NCBI RefSeq assembly: GCF_963665995.1
Contig: NZ_OY762512.1
Coordinates: 2,170,001 to 2,234,000 of the forward strand
Source of the DNA: Pleurocapsa sp. FMAR1
GTDB lineage: Bacteria > Cyanobacteriota > Cyanobacteriia > Cyanobacteriales > Xenococcaceae
Length of the DNA stretch: 64,000 nt
Direction: 5' to 3'
Shown here: positions 41,805 to 49,069 of the stretch, one piece after another
How positions within the stretch are numbered: position 1 is the stretch's first letter
Layout of the letters: each line of letters starts with the position of its first letter
Program-made: the position numbers and the translations under genes
Notes under the pieces: model-generated
Told to the model about the DNA's origin: nothing
Databases searched by the model: none
Seen by the model: the letters and a program-made list of their open reading frames with translations, nothing else

Positions 41805-43253
41805 ATGACTATTGAAGATATTTCTAAATCTAATACTATTCGTCCCAAGCGTCCGATAGGAATGCTAACCATCTTTCGTCTGGGTTTGTTTAATCTGGGA
41901 TTAGGATTGATGGCGGTATTAACCTTAGCCGTCTTAAATCGGGTGATGATTAGTGAGCTTGGTATTCCAGCAACTATCACAGGCGGAATTTTAGCTACGT
42001 CTTTATTTGTTGCTCCTGCACGAGTATGGTTTGGACAACTCTCAGATAACAAGCCGTTACTAGGCAAACACCGAACTAATTATGTTCTTTTAGGAACTGT
42101 AATTTTTGGTTTGGCAGTATGGATAGCTGTGCAGATAATGTGGCAATTGGGGACTGTGGTAGAAAAGAGTGGCGGTTGGCTTTGGAATACGCAAACTATT
42201 GGCTGGAGTGCTTTATTAGCTTTAATTATGGCTATTTATGGTTTTGGGATTAGCTGTAGCTCAACACCTTTTACTGCATTACTTGTAGACATCACCGAAG
42301 AAGAAAACCGTTCTAAATTAATCGCGGTGGTTTGGTCAATGTTGATGGTAGGTATAGTCATTGGTGGAATTACAGGCAGCATCGTCTTTAAAAAGATTGA
42401 AACAGAAGGAATCGCAGCAGGTAATATTCCTCTAGAAATACTACAGCCACCGATCAATTCTGTCTTTAGTTTCGTTCCCTTTTTGGTTGTGGCGTTAGCT
42501 TTGATTGCCACTTGGAGAGTAGAAAAGAAATATTCACGCTTTACTGGCAATACTGCTACCAACAAAGAAGACAGCATCACTATTGGTAGAGCAATTAAAG
42601 TTTTAACTACCAGCCGTCAAACGGGCATTTTCTTCGCTTTTTTGTCTATTCTGACAATTGGTTTATTTATGCAGGAAGCAATACTTGAACCCTATGGCGG
42701 GGAAGTATTTGGTATGAGTATCGGCGAAACAACTAAATTAAATTCTTTTTGGGGTATAGGAATTTTGCTTGGCTATGGAGTTACAGGGTTTTTTATTGTT
42801 CCGAAACTGGGCAAAAAGCTAACTACTAAAATTGGCTGTATTGGAGTTGCTATCTGTTTTGCTTTGATTATTATGGCAGGCTTTACCCAAGAACCTAAAA
42901 TATTGCAATTGGGGATGGTATTGTTTGGTATTGCTGCGGGAATATCTACCGTAGGTGGTATTAGCTTAATGTTGGATTTAACCGCTGCCAAAACTGCTGG
43001 TACTTTTATTGGTGCTTGGGGATTGGCTCAAGCAATGTCTAGAGGTTTGGCTACTTTTGTTGGTGGGGTTGTTTTAGATCTTGGTAAAAGCCTTTTTGCT
43101 ACGCCTCTTTTAGCTTACAGTTTGGTATTTATGATCCAAGCAGTATTTATGATTTTAGCAATAGTTATTTTGGCAAACGTTAATGTCAACGAATTTAAAG
43201 AAACCACAACCAAAGCTTTATCAACCGCTATGGAAGGTGAGTTAGACGGTTGA
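41805..43253 (+). CDS. PucC/BCD-family (bacterio)chlorophyll delivery MFS protein
   Basis: 482 residues with about 12 hydrophobic segments. RLGLFNLGLGLMAVLTLAVLNRVMI, GILATSLFVAPARVWFGQLSD and GKHRTNYVLLGT near the N-terminus are characteristic of the PucC family of the major facilitator superfamily. These proteins help assemble light-harvesting complexes in purple bacteria; cyanobacterial members are thought to move or scavenge chlorophyll at the thylakoid membrane. Start and end are complete. It stands alone, with chlM 4 kb away in the same direction. Confidence 0.85.
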   Translation: MTIEDISKSNTIRPKRPIGMLTIFRLGLFNLGLGLMAVLTLAVLNRVMISELGIPATITGGILATSLFVAPARVWFGQLSDNKPLLGKHRTNYVLLGTVIFGLAVWIAVQIMWQLGTVVEKSGGWLWNTQTIGWSALLALIMAIYGFGISCSSTPFTALLVDITEEENRSKLIAVVWSMLMVGIVIGGITGSIVFKKIETEGIAAGNIPLEILQPPINSVFSFVPFLVVALALIATWRVEKKYSRFTGNTATNKEDSITIGRAIKVLTTSRQTGIFFAFLSILTIGLFMQEAILEPYGGEVFGMSIGETTKLNSFWGIGILLGYGVTGFFIVPKLGKKLTTKIGCIGVAICFALIIMAGFTQEPKILQLGMVLFGIAAGISTVGGISLMLDLTAAKTAGTFIGAWGLAQAMSRGLATFVGGVVLDLGKSLFATPLLAYSLVFMIQAVFMILAIVILANVNVNEFKETTTKALSTAMEGELDG

Positions 43254-43357
43254 ATCATATTAGAGATAGATGGAATGAAATAGACAGTATCGCTTTTTAA
43301 AGCTGCCAGATATCGCAGTACGTTAATCGGTTAGGACAAAAATTTAATTGCTCGTAA

Positions 43358-43378
43358 GTAAAAAGTAAAAAGTAAAAA
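43358..43378. repeat. Tandem repeat, unit GTAAAAA x3
   Basis: Three perfect 7-bp copies in the spacer after the PucC-like gene. Next to it (43383-43425) is a GC-richer stretch (GGTGTACCCACCGCAGGGAG) that resembles the GGTACCCCCCGCAGGTACC part of the repeat cluster at 33.8 kb. Confidence 0.75.
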
Positions 43379-43450
43379 TTAGCCAAGGTGTACCCACCGC
43401 AGGGAGTGTCCTAACACAGCCTCGTATTGCTATATTTACAAAAATAGCGT

Positions 43451-43831
43451 CTAATCAATAGAAAGTGAAGAACCTACTTGAGATTCCTGCCATATGCTGT
43501 ACAGCAGATATTCGTCACCAAGACCAAGTTTGCAGACAAAGATACCTTCTTCACTATCTTCACTTTGGCTTACCCAAGTGCCAGGCACAATAACTTCTAG
43601 GTATTCTTCATCACAGGGAAATACTTCTATTAGCTGTTTTGCTTCTAGTTTAGCTATGTCTACCAAATAACGGCTATCTATGGGAATTACTAGGCAAGCA
43701 GTACTAGATTCTACAAAAATGTTTATTCCTGCACGTAAACTAACTAGTATTCTATTGGCTTTCCAGGCTTCAATAGATTCTTCTAAATATTCGAGGTAAA
43801 TTCCTTCTTCTAAATAAGTGATCTTTAACAT
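43451..43831 (-). CDS. Cyanobacteria-specific hypothetical protein (alr0857-like)
   Basis: 126 residues, acidic, mostly beta: MLKITYLEEGIYLEYLEESI, RILVSLRAGINIFVESSTA, CLVIP, VPGTWVSQSEDSEEGIFVCKLG, LYSIWQESQ. The pattern matches a conserved cyanobacterial family I know as alr0857-like; no function is known. No membrane segment and no catalytic motif. It has an ATG start at 43831 with the weak purine site GAGATACTC-complement upstream. Confidence 0.6.
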   Translation of the reverse strand: MLKITYLEEGIYLEYLEESIEAWKANRILVSLRAGINIFVESSTACLVIPIDSRYLVDIAKLEAKQLIEVFPCDEEYLEVIVPGTWVSQSEDSEEGIFVCKLGLGDEYLLYSIWQESQVGSSLSID

Positions 43832-44399
43832 GAGATACTCTGCTCCCTCGGTATATATTTTTTATTTAATAATTGATTTAAGTTTTTTTGATATTCATTT
43901 GGTTTAAGTCCATACTTAAATGTTGACTATTTTTGTGGTATTGACATTGACACAAATCACCATTGAATTGTTCATTTTGTTAAAAGCAAATTTGAGCAAT
44001 AAAAATTCCGCCAGCATAAATCTGTTAGCGACCAATGTAAATTTTTGTAAATTTACAGCCTCTTCTAATAGAGCTATTAAGTGCGAATTTACCCCGCTAT
44101 CTAGTTTTAGTTTTAATTGCCAATAATTTTTTTTCAGCGACGATACTTGACATTTTGTCGGCTACAAGCTCTTATATGTTTGGGATTTAAAGAATATGCA
44201 AAGTTCTCTTTTGGCAGCTTAAAAGAGATAATATTAGCGATCGCAACCTAATCTACACAAAGATACGATATATTGACTATATTAAAGATCCGCTCAAAAA
44301 GAGATAAATAACCTTAAATTTCTCGAAAAAGCTTTGCAAACTGGGTTTTTAATACTACACTTATAGTACCGTGTATATCTAGTATCTAGAGGAAAAAAA
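43832..44399. other. Non-coding region before the RHH regulator gene
   Basis: About 570 AT-rich bases. One short open frame (43920-44126, plus strand) has low-complexity content and no ribosome site, so it was not called. A HIP1 site lies at 44239. The right part must hold the promoter of the RHH gene; TATAGTACCGTGTATA at 44361-44376 could be part of it (an imperfect inverted word that might be an operator). Confidence 0.4.
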
Positions 44400-44735
44400 A
44401 TGCGAACCCTAACTCGCACATCTACAACTGAAATGGAAGTTACCAGTATTCGCTTGGAGCGTAGTCTCAAAGACAAGCTGAAAGAATTATCTGGTAATCA
44501 AGGTTATCAAGCTTTAATAAGAGACATTCTTTGGAACTATGTTCATCAAAAATCTGGTGATTATCGTCCTCAGTTTGCTCGTTCCGATATTCGCGCTACT
44601 GTTGAAGCAACTGCCCGCAAAGATGAAAGTTGCGCCCTTACAGGTAAACTAATTCAGGAGAATGAACCGATGCTGCTTGGATTTACTATTTATGGCGATT
44701 TAGTACCACTAAGCGTTAATAGCGTCGCCGAATAG
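44400..44735 (+). CDS. Ribbon-helix-helix (CopG-like) regulator-type protein
   Basis: 111 residues. TTEMEVTSIRLERSLKDKLKELSGNQGYQALIRDILW fits an RHH domain (one strand, two helices), the DNA-binding fold of CopG/Arc/MetJ proteins. The C-terminal half (RKDESCALTGKLIQENEPMLLGFTIYGDLVPLSV) is a small beta domain that looks like a ligand or zinc site, with a single Cys. A purine-rich site (AGAGGAAAAAAA) precedes the ATG directly. This domain pair is conserved in cyanobacteria. It probably controls its own gene or one nearby; target unknown. Confidence 0.75.
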   Translation: MRTLTRTSTTEMEVTSIRLERSLKDKLKELSGNQGYQALIRDILWNYVHQKSGDYRPQFARSDIRATVEATARKDESCALTGKLIQENEPMLLGFTIYGDLVPLSVNSVAE

Positions 44736-44743
44736 AAGTTCTA

Positions 44744-44812
44744 GGGTGGAAGACTAGATTGAGGTTATTTAAACACAGCGTTTAAATCTGCTCGATCTTT
44801 AGTTCTCCACCC
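44744..44812 (+). terminator. Long imperfect hairpin after the RHH gene
   Basis: Arms GGGTGGAAGACTA-GAT-TGAG and CTCGATCTTTAGTTCTCCACCC pair with few mismatches, and the inner part adds an 8-bp perfect stem ATTTAAAC/GTTTAAAT. It begins 8 bases after the stop codon. No T-run follows, so it may protect the 3' end or act as a processing site instead of ending transcription by itself. Confidence 0.6.
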
Positions 44813-44996
44813 AGTTAATGACTTAAAGATTCTAGATATACTTGCATTATATTACCGAGTTATCATTACATTAGAGTTGTAAACAGTAAAAGAAACTAAA
44901 ATAAAAAATATACGAATCTCATAGTAATTTTCGGCAACTGGATAAAATTACTTATTTTACTGATTTACATAAGCACATAAGGAGTTATCAACACAG

Positions 44997-45353
44997 ATGA
45001 CAGAAGCTACTAAAACGATTGAAAGAGGCATTCAATTAACCCCAATTGCCTTTAAGCATATTAAAATGCTGCAAGAGCAACAGGGACGAGAATTGTGTCT
45101 TCGAGTAGGAGTGCGCCAAGGTGGTTGCTCAGGAATGTCTTACATGATGGACTTTGAAGAACCAGATAAGATCCAAGCTGGCGATGAAGTCTTTGATTAT
45201 GACGGATTTAGAATCGTCTGTGATCCAAAGAGCCTTTTGTATTTATACGGTTTGGTTTTAGATTACAGCAACGCCATGATTGGTGGCGGTTTTGAGTTTA
45301 CTAATCCTAATGCTGCTCAAACCTGCGGTTGTGGCAAATCTTTCGGTGTCTAG
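44997..45353 (+). CDS. sufA: A-type Fe-S cluster carrier (SufA/IscA family)
   Basis: 118 residues. Conserved cysteines are in [11 protein letters not shown] and at the C-terminus in QTCGCGKSF, the three-Cys pattern of A-type carriers (C-x60+-CxC). The N-terminal extension [15 protein letters not shown] is common in cyanobacteria. It accepts or hands on Fe-S clusters. Preceded by AAGGAG eight to ten bases before the ATG. A strong terminator follows 30 bases after the stop. Cyanobacterial A-type genes are called either sufA or iscA; the symbol is a choice. Confidence 0.92.
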   Translation: MTEATKTIERGIQLTPIAFKHIKMLQEQQGRELCLRVGVRQGGCSGMSYMMDFEEPDKIQAGDEVFDYDGFRIVCDPKSLLYLYGLVLDYSNAMIGGGFEFTNPNAAQTCGCGKSFGV

Positions 45354-45383
45354 AAATAGACAAGCGAATTAAATAATTTTCTT

Positions 45384-45413
45384 AAGCAGACTGGATATAT
45401 CTAGTCTGCTTTT
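45384..45413 (+). terminator. Rho-independent terminator of the A-type carrier gene
   Basis: AGCAGACT, an inner GATA/TATC pair, then AGTCTGCT followed by TTTT. The 8-bp outer stem is perfect. It stands between the plus-strand carrier gene and the minus-strand hisC stop, so it may serve mainly the first. Confidence 0.85.
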
Positions 45414-45458
45414 AGTTGGCAAATTTTTTGATTAGGTCAGTAAATTAAATTAATGCTT

Positions 45459-46586
45459 TTAATTTATCGCAGCAATTAATCGTTCAAGAGTACGATTGTT
45501 TTCAGCCGAACTACCAATAGTAATGCGTAAACCTCCCCCTGTATGACGAATTAAAGTCCCTTCTGCTTTTAGTTTGCTGGTGATTTGCGCTAAAGCATTT
45601 TCATGCTTGTCAGAAATATTTTGAAGACGGAGATACAAAAAGTTAGCGTTGCTTTGCCAGACTTGCAGTTTGCTTTCATCTTCAAGAATTGACCAGACTC
45701 GTTCTCTTTCTTTGATGGTTTCTGTCACTAAAGGTAATAGTAATTGCCTGTGCTGCAAGGCTACCTTGGCTGCTGTTTGAGAGAAGCTAGGCAGATTATA
45801 GGGCAAGCGCACCTTCTCTAATACTTGAATTAAATCAGGATTGGCGATCGCATATCCTACACGATGGGCAGCTAACCTAAAGGCTTTGGAAAAGGTGCGT
45901 AACACAATCCAGTTATGACGCTTAGTCAATTCAGAAACTACAGATGTCTGACTAAATTCAAAATAGGCTTCATCTATAACTACTAAGATATTCTCTGGTA
46001 GACTTCTCAACCAATCTAGTTCTCTGGCAACCAAGGCGTTACCAGTAGGAGAATTAGGATGCACCATAAAAACTACCCGTATTGGTGGGCGAGCGCTGTC
46101 GGCGATCGCCTGCTGCGCCATTTCTAGATCTAAAGCAAAATCTGATTCTTGTCTAGAAATGCTGACAACCCGAACACCCAAAGTTTTAGCCATGATTCCA
46201 TACATAGAAAAGGTAGGAGTTGCTACCAAAATCGCTCCTTCGCCGCCTAAACAAGTAGCGATTAACAATGAGCGAATAAGTTCATCAGAACCATTGCCTA
46301 TAGAAATATTAGCGGTAGTCAGATCTTGAGTAAGGTTAGCCGACTCGGTTGCATATTCGGCGATCGCTTTTTTTAATTCTTCATGGCTGCCCTCTGGGTA
46401 GCGATTAGCCTCTATCTCCTGTTGATATGCCCAAGCCAACTTAGACTTGATTTGGTCTGGTAAATCTAAAGGACTTTCATTAGTATCCAGGCGATCTATA
46501 GATGCAGGAGTTTCGCCTCCTGGATGGGGTGTGTAGGCAGCTAACCTTAGTAGGTCAGATCGGATAAAAGAATGGCGATCGCTCAT
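45459..46586 (-). CDS. hisC: Histidinol-phosphate aminotransferase
   Basis: 375 residues, fold type I PLP enzyme. [16 protein letters not shown] at the start, [30 protein letters not shown] and [20 protein letters not shown], which carries the PLP-binding Lys. It ends with [16 protein letters not shown], binding the phosphate. It converts histidinol phosphate and 2-oxoglutarate to imidazole acetol phosphate and glutamate or the reverse. Possibly one of two paralogs, but no second copy is in the window. Confidence 0.93.
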   Translation of the reverse strand: MSDRHSFIRSDLLRLAAYTPHPGGETPASIDRLDTNESPLDLPDQIKSKLAWAYQQEIEANRYPEGSHEELKKAIAEYATESANLTQDLTTANISIGNGSDELIRSLLIATCLGGEGAILVATPTFSMYGIMAKTLGVRVVSISRQESDFALDLEMAQQAIADSARPPIRVVFMVHPNSPTGNALVARELDWLRSLPENILVVIDEAYFEFSQTSVVSELTKRHNWIVLRTFSKAFRLAAHRVGYAIANPDLIQVLEKVRLPYNLPSFSQTAAKVALQHRQLLLPLVTETIKERERVWSILEDESKLQVWQSNANFLYLRLQNISDKHENALAQITSKLKAEGTLIRHTGGGLRITIGSSAENNRTLERLIAAIN

Positions 46587-46720
46587 GATGTTTTAGAGAC
46601 TTTGGGGCGATGTAGATTATAAAATATCTAGCCTTAGTTTATTTAAAGCACAACAAATATTTAACCTACAAACAAGACGCTTTTGCCTATTTATTGTTTT
46701 TACAGAAGAAAGCTTTTGAC

Positions 46721-46735
46721 CAGGGCTTCGCCCTG
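46721..46735. terminator. Short perfect hairpin CAGGGC-TTC-GCCCTG downstream of nblA
   Basis: A 6-bp GC-rich stem with a three-base loop, 28 bases after the nblA stop (minus strand). No T-run, so it could equally be a small dispersed repeat. It is the only stable fold between nblA and hisC. Confidence 0.5.
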
Positions 46736-46763
46736 CTTGAGCCCCGTCTTTAATTGGTTGCTT

Positions 46764-46961
46764 TCAAATTAATTGGCTAACAATCTTTTTATTTTGTATA
46801 CGGAATAGTTCTTGGTAGTAGTTCTCTTTAAACAGTGTGTGCTTATGAAATTTAATTAATAGTTCTTTTGTTTCTTCATAAGATAGATTTTGGATCTTGT
46901 TCGCAAAAACTTCGTGGGTAAATTCTTGTTCTAAAGACAACTGATTTGACTCAAGGTTCAT
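46764..46961 (-). CDS. nblA: NblA-like phycobilisome degradation protein
   Basis: 65 residues from ATG 46961, chosen because AGGAG lies eight bases upstream; a longer frame from 47003 adds a hydrophobic stretch foreign to the family. QLSLEQEFTHEVFANKIQNL and YEETKELLIKFHKHTLFKEN, then YQELFRIQ, follow the NblA pattern (LSLEQEFKL...F...LS.EEA...L..L...M..KEN.Y). NblA binds phycobiliproteins and brings Clp protease to them during nitrogen or sulphur starvation. The C-terminal tail NKKIVSQLI is longer than usual. It is transcribed divergently from chlM, about 300 bases away, placing pigment breakdown next to pigment synthesis. Confidence 0.85.
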   Translation of the reverse strand: MNLESNQLSLEQEFTHEVFANKIQNLSYEETKELLIKFHKHTLFKENYYQELFRIQNKKIVSQLI

Positions 46962-47263
46962 CGTATAAGCTCCTGGTGATGAGAGATAGAAAAGTAAAAA
47001 CAAATATAAAACTAAGAATAATAAGTACTTTACAAAGCGAGGAGAAGATTTATTGTCTGTTTAAAGCATTAGCAAATCAATACCGCCAAAAATCATGCTG
47101 TTTATCTTAAGACCTTCTTAAAGAGATATTAAACCATGATTTTCGGCTATATAGAAATTTTTAACTTATGTTTGCATTTAGTAACAGTCTCCTAAAAATT
47201 CGCTGTTTGAGAAGAGATAAGCAAGATACAATACTGAGTCTGGGGTAATATTTAAATCAATTT

Positions 47264-47974
47264 ATGAAGACAGCAGATAAACAAAACGATAAAGCCATTG
47301 TCAAAGATTATTTCAATCAGACGGGATTTGATCGCTGGCGTAGAATCTACGGCAAAACAGAAGATGTTAACAAGGTTCAAAAAAAGATCCGCCAAGGACA
47401 TCAGCAAACTATTGATACTGTCCTTGGCTGGCTAGAAGATGATAATAATTTAGCTAATATTTCAATTTGTGATGCGGGGTGTGGTGTCGGTAGCCTGAGT
47501 ATTCCCTTGGCAAAAGCTGGTGCAACTGTTTCTGCTAGCGATATCTCTGAAAAAATGGTAGGAGAAGCCCAAGAAAAGGCAAAGTTGGAGTTGAGCGATT
47601 CTAGTAAGGTTGATTTTACAGTCTCAGATCTAGAAACTTTGACTGGTAATTATCATACTGTTATCTGTTTAGATGTTTTAATTCACTATCCTACGGTCGA
47701 TGCTGCCAAAATGATTGCTCATTTGGCATCTTTGGCAGAGTCTCGTTTAATTCTTAGCTTTGCCCCTAAAACTTGTTTCTTGTATGTGTTAAAGAAAATT
47801 GGGGAGTTCTTTCCAGGACCTTCCAAAACTACTAGAGCTTATCAACATAAAGAATCAGAAATTATTGCTATTTTACAAGACAACGGTTTTGTAGTTAAGC
47901 GCGCGGGAATGACTAGCGTTAGCTTTTACTACTCTCGCATCTTAGAAGCAGTTAAAGTAAGAGATAAAGGATGA
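47264..47974 (+). CDS. chlM: Magnesium protoporphyrin IX methyltransferase
   Basis: 236 residues. DYFNQTGFDRWRRIYG near the N-terminus and ISICDAGCGVGSLSIPLA (SAM motif I) are diagnostic; VICLDVLIHYP (motif II), LILSFAPKT and FFPGPSKTTRAYQHKE follow. It methylates the C13 propionate of Mg-protoporphyrin IX with SAM, a committed step of chlorophyll synthesis, at the membrane surface. Complete length. After the stop come heptamer-type repeats (AGGGATAAGG). Confidence 0.94.
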   Translation: MKTADKQNDKAIVKDYFNQTGFDRWRRIYGKTEDVNKVQKKIRQGHQQTIDTVLGWLEDDNNLANISICDAGCGVGSLSIPLAKAGATVSASDISEKMVGEAQEKAKLELSDSSKVDFTVSDLETLTGNYHTVICLDVLIHYPTVDAAKMIAHLASLAESRLILSFAPKTCFLYVLKKIGEFFPGPSKTTRAYQHKESEIIAILQDNGFVVKRAGMTSVSFYYSRILEAVKVRDKG

Positions 47975-48115
47975 GGAATAAGGGATAAGGAAAGTAGCAA
48001 TTTAGTTGGATTAAGTGCTACTTTTCTCAAATATTTGATTTAAATACTAGATTTTTAGTTTAAACCGCGACTATATAGAAAACAGTAGGTTTTTACCAAC
48101 AACTTATCTTCCTAG

Positions 48116-48162
48116 TCCCTAATCCCTAATCCCTAATCCCTAATCCCTAATCCCTAATCCCT
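48116..48162. repeat. Heptanucleotide tandem repeat TCCCTAA x6.5
   Basis: Six perfect copies of TCCCTAA plus a partial copy. The heptamer STRR type is typical for cyanobacterial spacers. The run sits between converging genes (chlM and a methyltransferase). Inverted-sense relatives (AAGGGATAAGG) lie at 47980-47990, so the transcript could fold. Confidence 0.9.
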
Positions 48163-48206
48163 CGAACAGTTGACCTAAGAACTATGGCTTTCAAACTGGA
48201 TGCGGT

Positions 48207-48938
48207 TTATTTTGCTAATCCAGTCAGGAAAGTAGATACATCCATCATTTTGATTTTAAAAATTTCAAGTGGATTAAAATGGCTTTTGAGTTCTAAATTA
48301 CTATATTTGCCTGTTAGATCTATAAAAGAAAATGATTCAACTTCGTTTTTTTCAATTAAAAACTGTGAATAAGGTAAAGCATATATTTTAGCCCCTACAG
48401 CTTCGGCAAAATATACGGCAAAAGGAAAAATTAGAGTCGGTTCATAATTGGGAGTGTGCTGCCAAATTGATTGGCTAAAGTCATCTCCTCCTATCCAGCC
48501 TCCAACGCGAACTTTTTCAAATAAACGAATTAAATCAATCGTAATTCCTTTGAGGGTATGATCGCCATCGATATAGGCAAAGTCAAGGGTATTATTGGGA
48601 ATTTTCTCAATTACCTCTGTTGTTTTGCCACGTAAGATTTCTGTTTTATTAGCTGCAAAATTAGTTTTTTCCTTTGTTTCTAAAAGAAATTTTTCAAAAG
48701 TATTGTTATTTTTGTTTGCTGGTTTACTCCAGTCCTCTAGGTGTCGCCAAGGATCGATCATAAAATATTTTTCGATTGAATCGCACTTTTTGAGCAGTTG
48801 ATAAGCGAAATCACCTTTATAGACTCCCACTTCTGCCATACTTTTGACCTCGTAAGAGTCTACCAGACGAATCCATAGATCGAATCTAGAGTCGGATTTT
48901 TCTACACATTGTTTAACAATCTGTTTTGGGGTATTCAT
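48207..48938 (-). CDS. Class I SAM-dependent methyltransferase (TylF/family 24 type)
   Basis: 243 residues. SMAEVGVYKGDFAYQLLKKC is the SAM-binding motif I, YFMIDPWRH the next acidic position, TLDFAYIDGDHTLKGITIDL carries the metal-binding DGDH typical of macrocin-O-methyltransferase-like and CmcI-like enzymes, and VGGWIGGDDF follows. Such enzymes methylate sugar or small-molecule hydroxyls. Substrate unknown. No sugar gene cluster is adjacent. Confidence 0.82.
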   Translation of the reverse strand: MNTPKQIVKQCVEKSDSRFDLWIRLVDSYEVKSMAEVGVYKGDFAYQLLKKCDSIEKYFMIDPWRHLEDWSKPANKNNNTFEKFLLETKEKTNFAANKTEILRGKTTEVIEKIPNNTLDFAYIDGDHTLKGITIDLIRLFEKVRVGGWIGGDDFSQSIWQHTPNYEPTLIFPFAVYFAEAVGAKIYALPYSQFLIEKNEVESFSFIDLTGKYSNLELKSHFNPLEIFKIKMMDVSTFLTGLAK

Positions 48939-49069
48939 TAATTCTTCTAATGCAGCTTTCGTTTACTATATGACAATAGAAGTTAATATTTTGTTAAAGC
49001 GTGGTCTATTTCAAATATTTTTATATTTCTAAATTTTATTGAAGATTGATTTTAGCAATATATTTTTAA

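Noticed and set aside
43920-44126. 68-codon plus-strand open frame before the RHH gene
   Set aside because: Hydrophobic and Asn/Ser-rich but without start signal or known pattern; a real small membrane protein cannot be excluded, yet nothing supports it.
46962-47003. Upstream start giving nblA a hydrophobic N-terminal extension
   Set aside because: A good AGGAG site stands before the internal ATG at 46961, and the shorter protein fits the family; the extension lies over that ribosome site.
48116-48162. Possible CRISPR array
   Set aside because: Units are 7 bp with no spacers; it is a short tandem repeat. No 25-40 bp repeats with regular spacers exist in the window.
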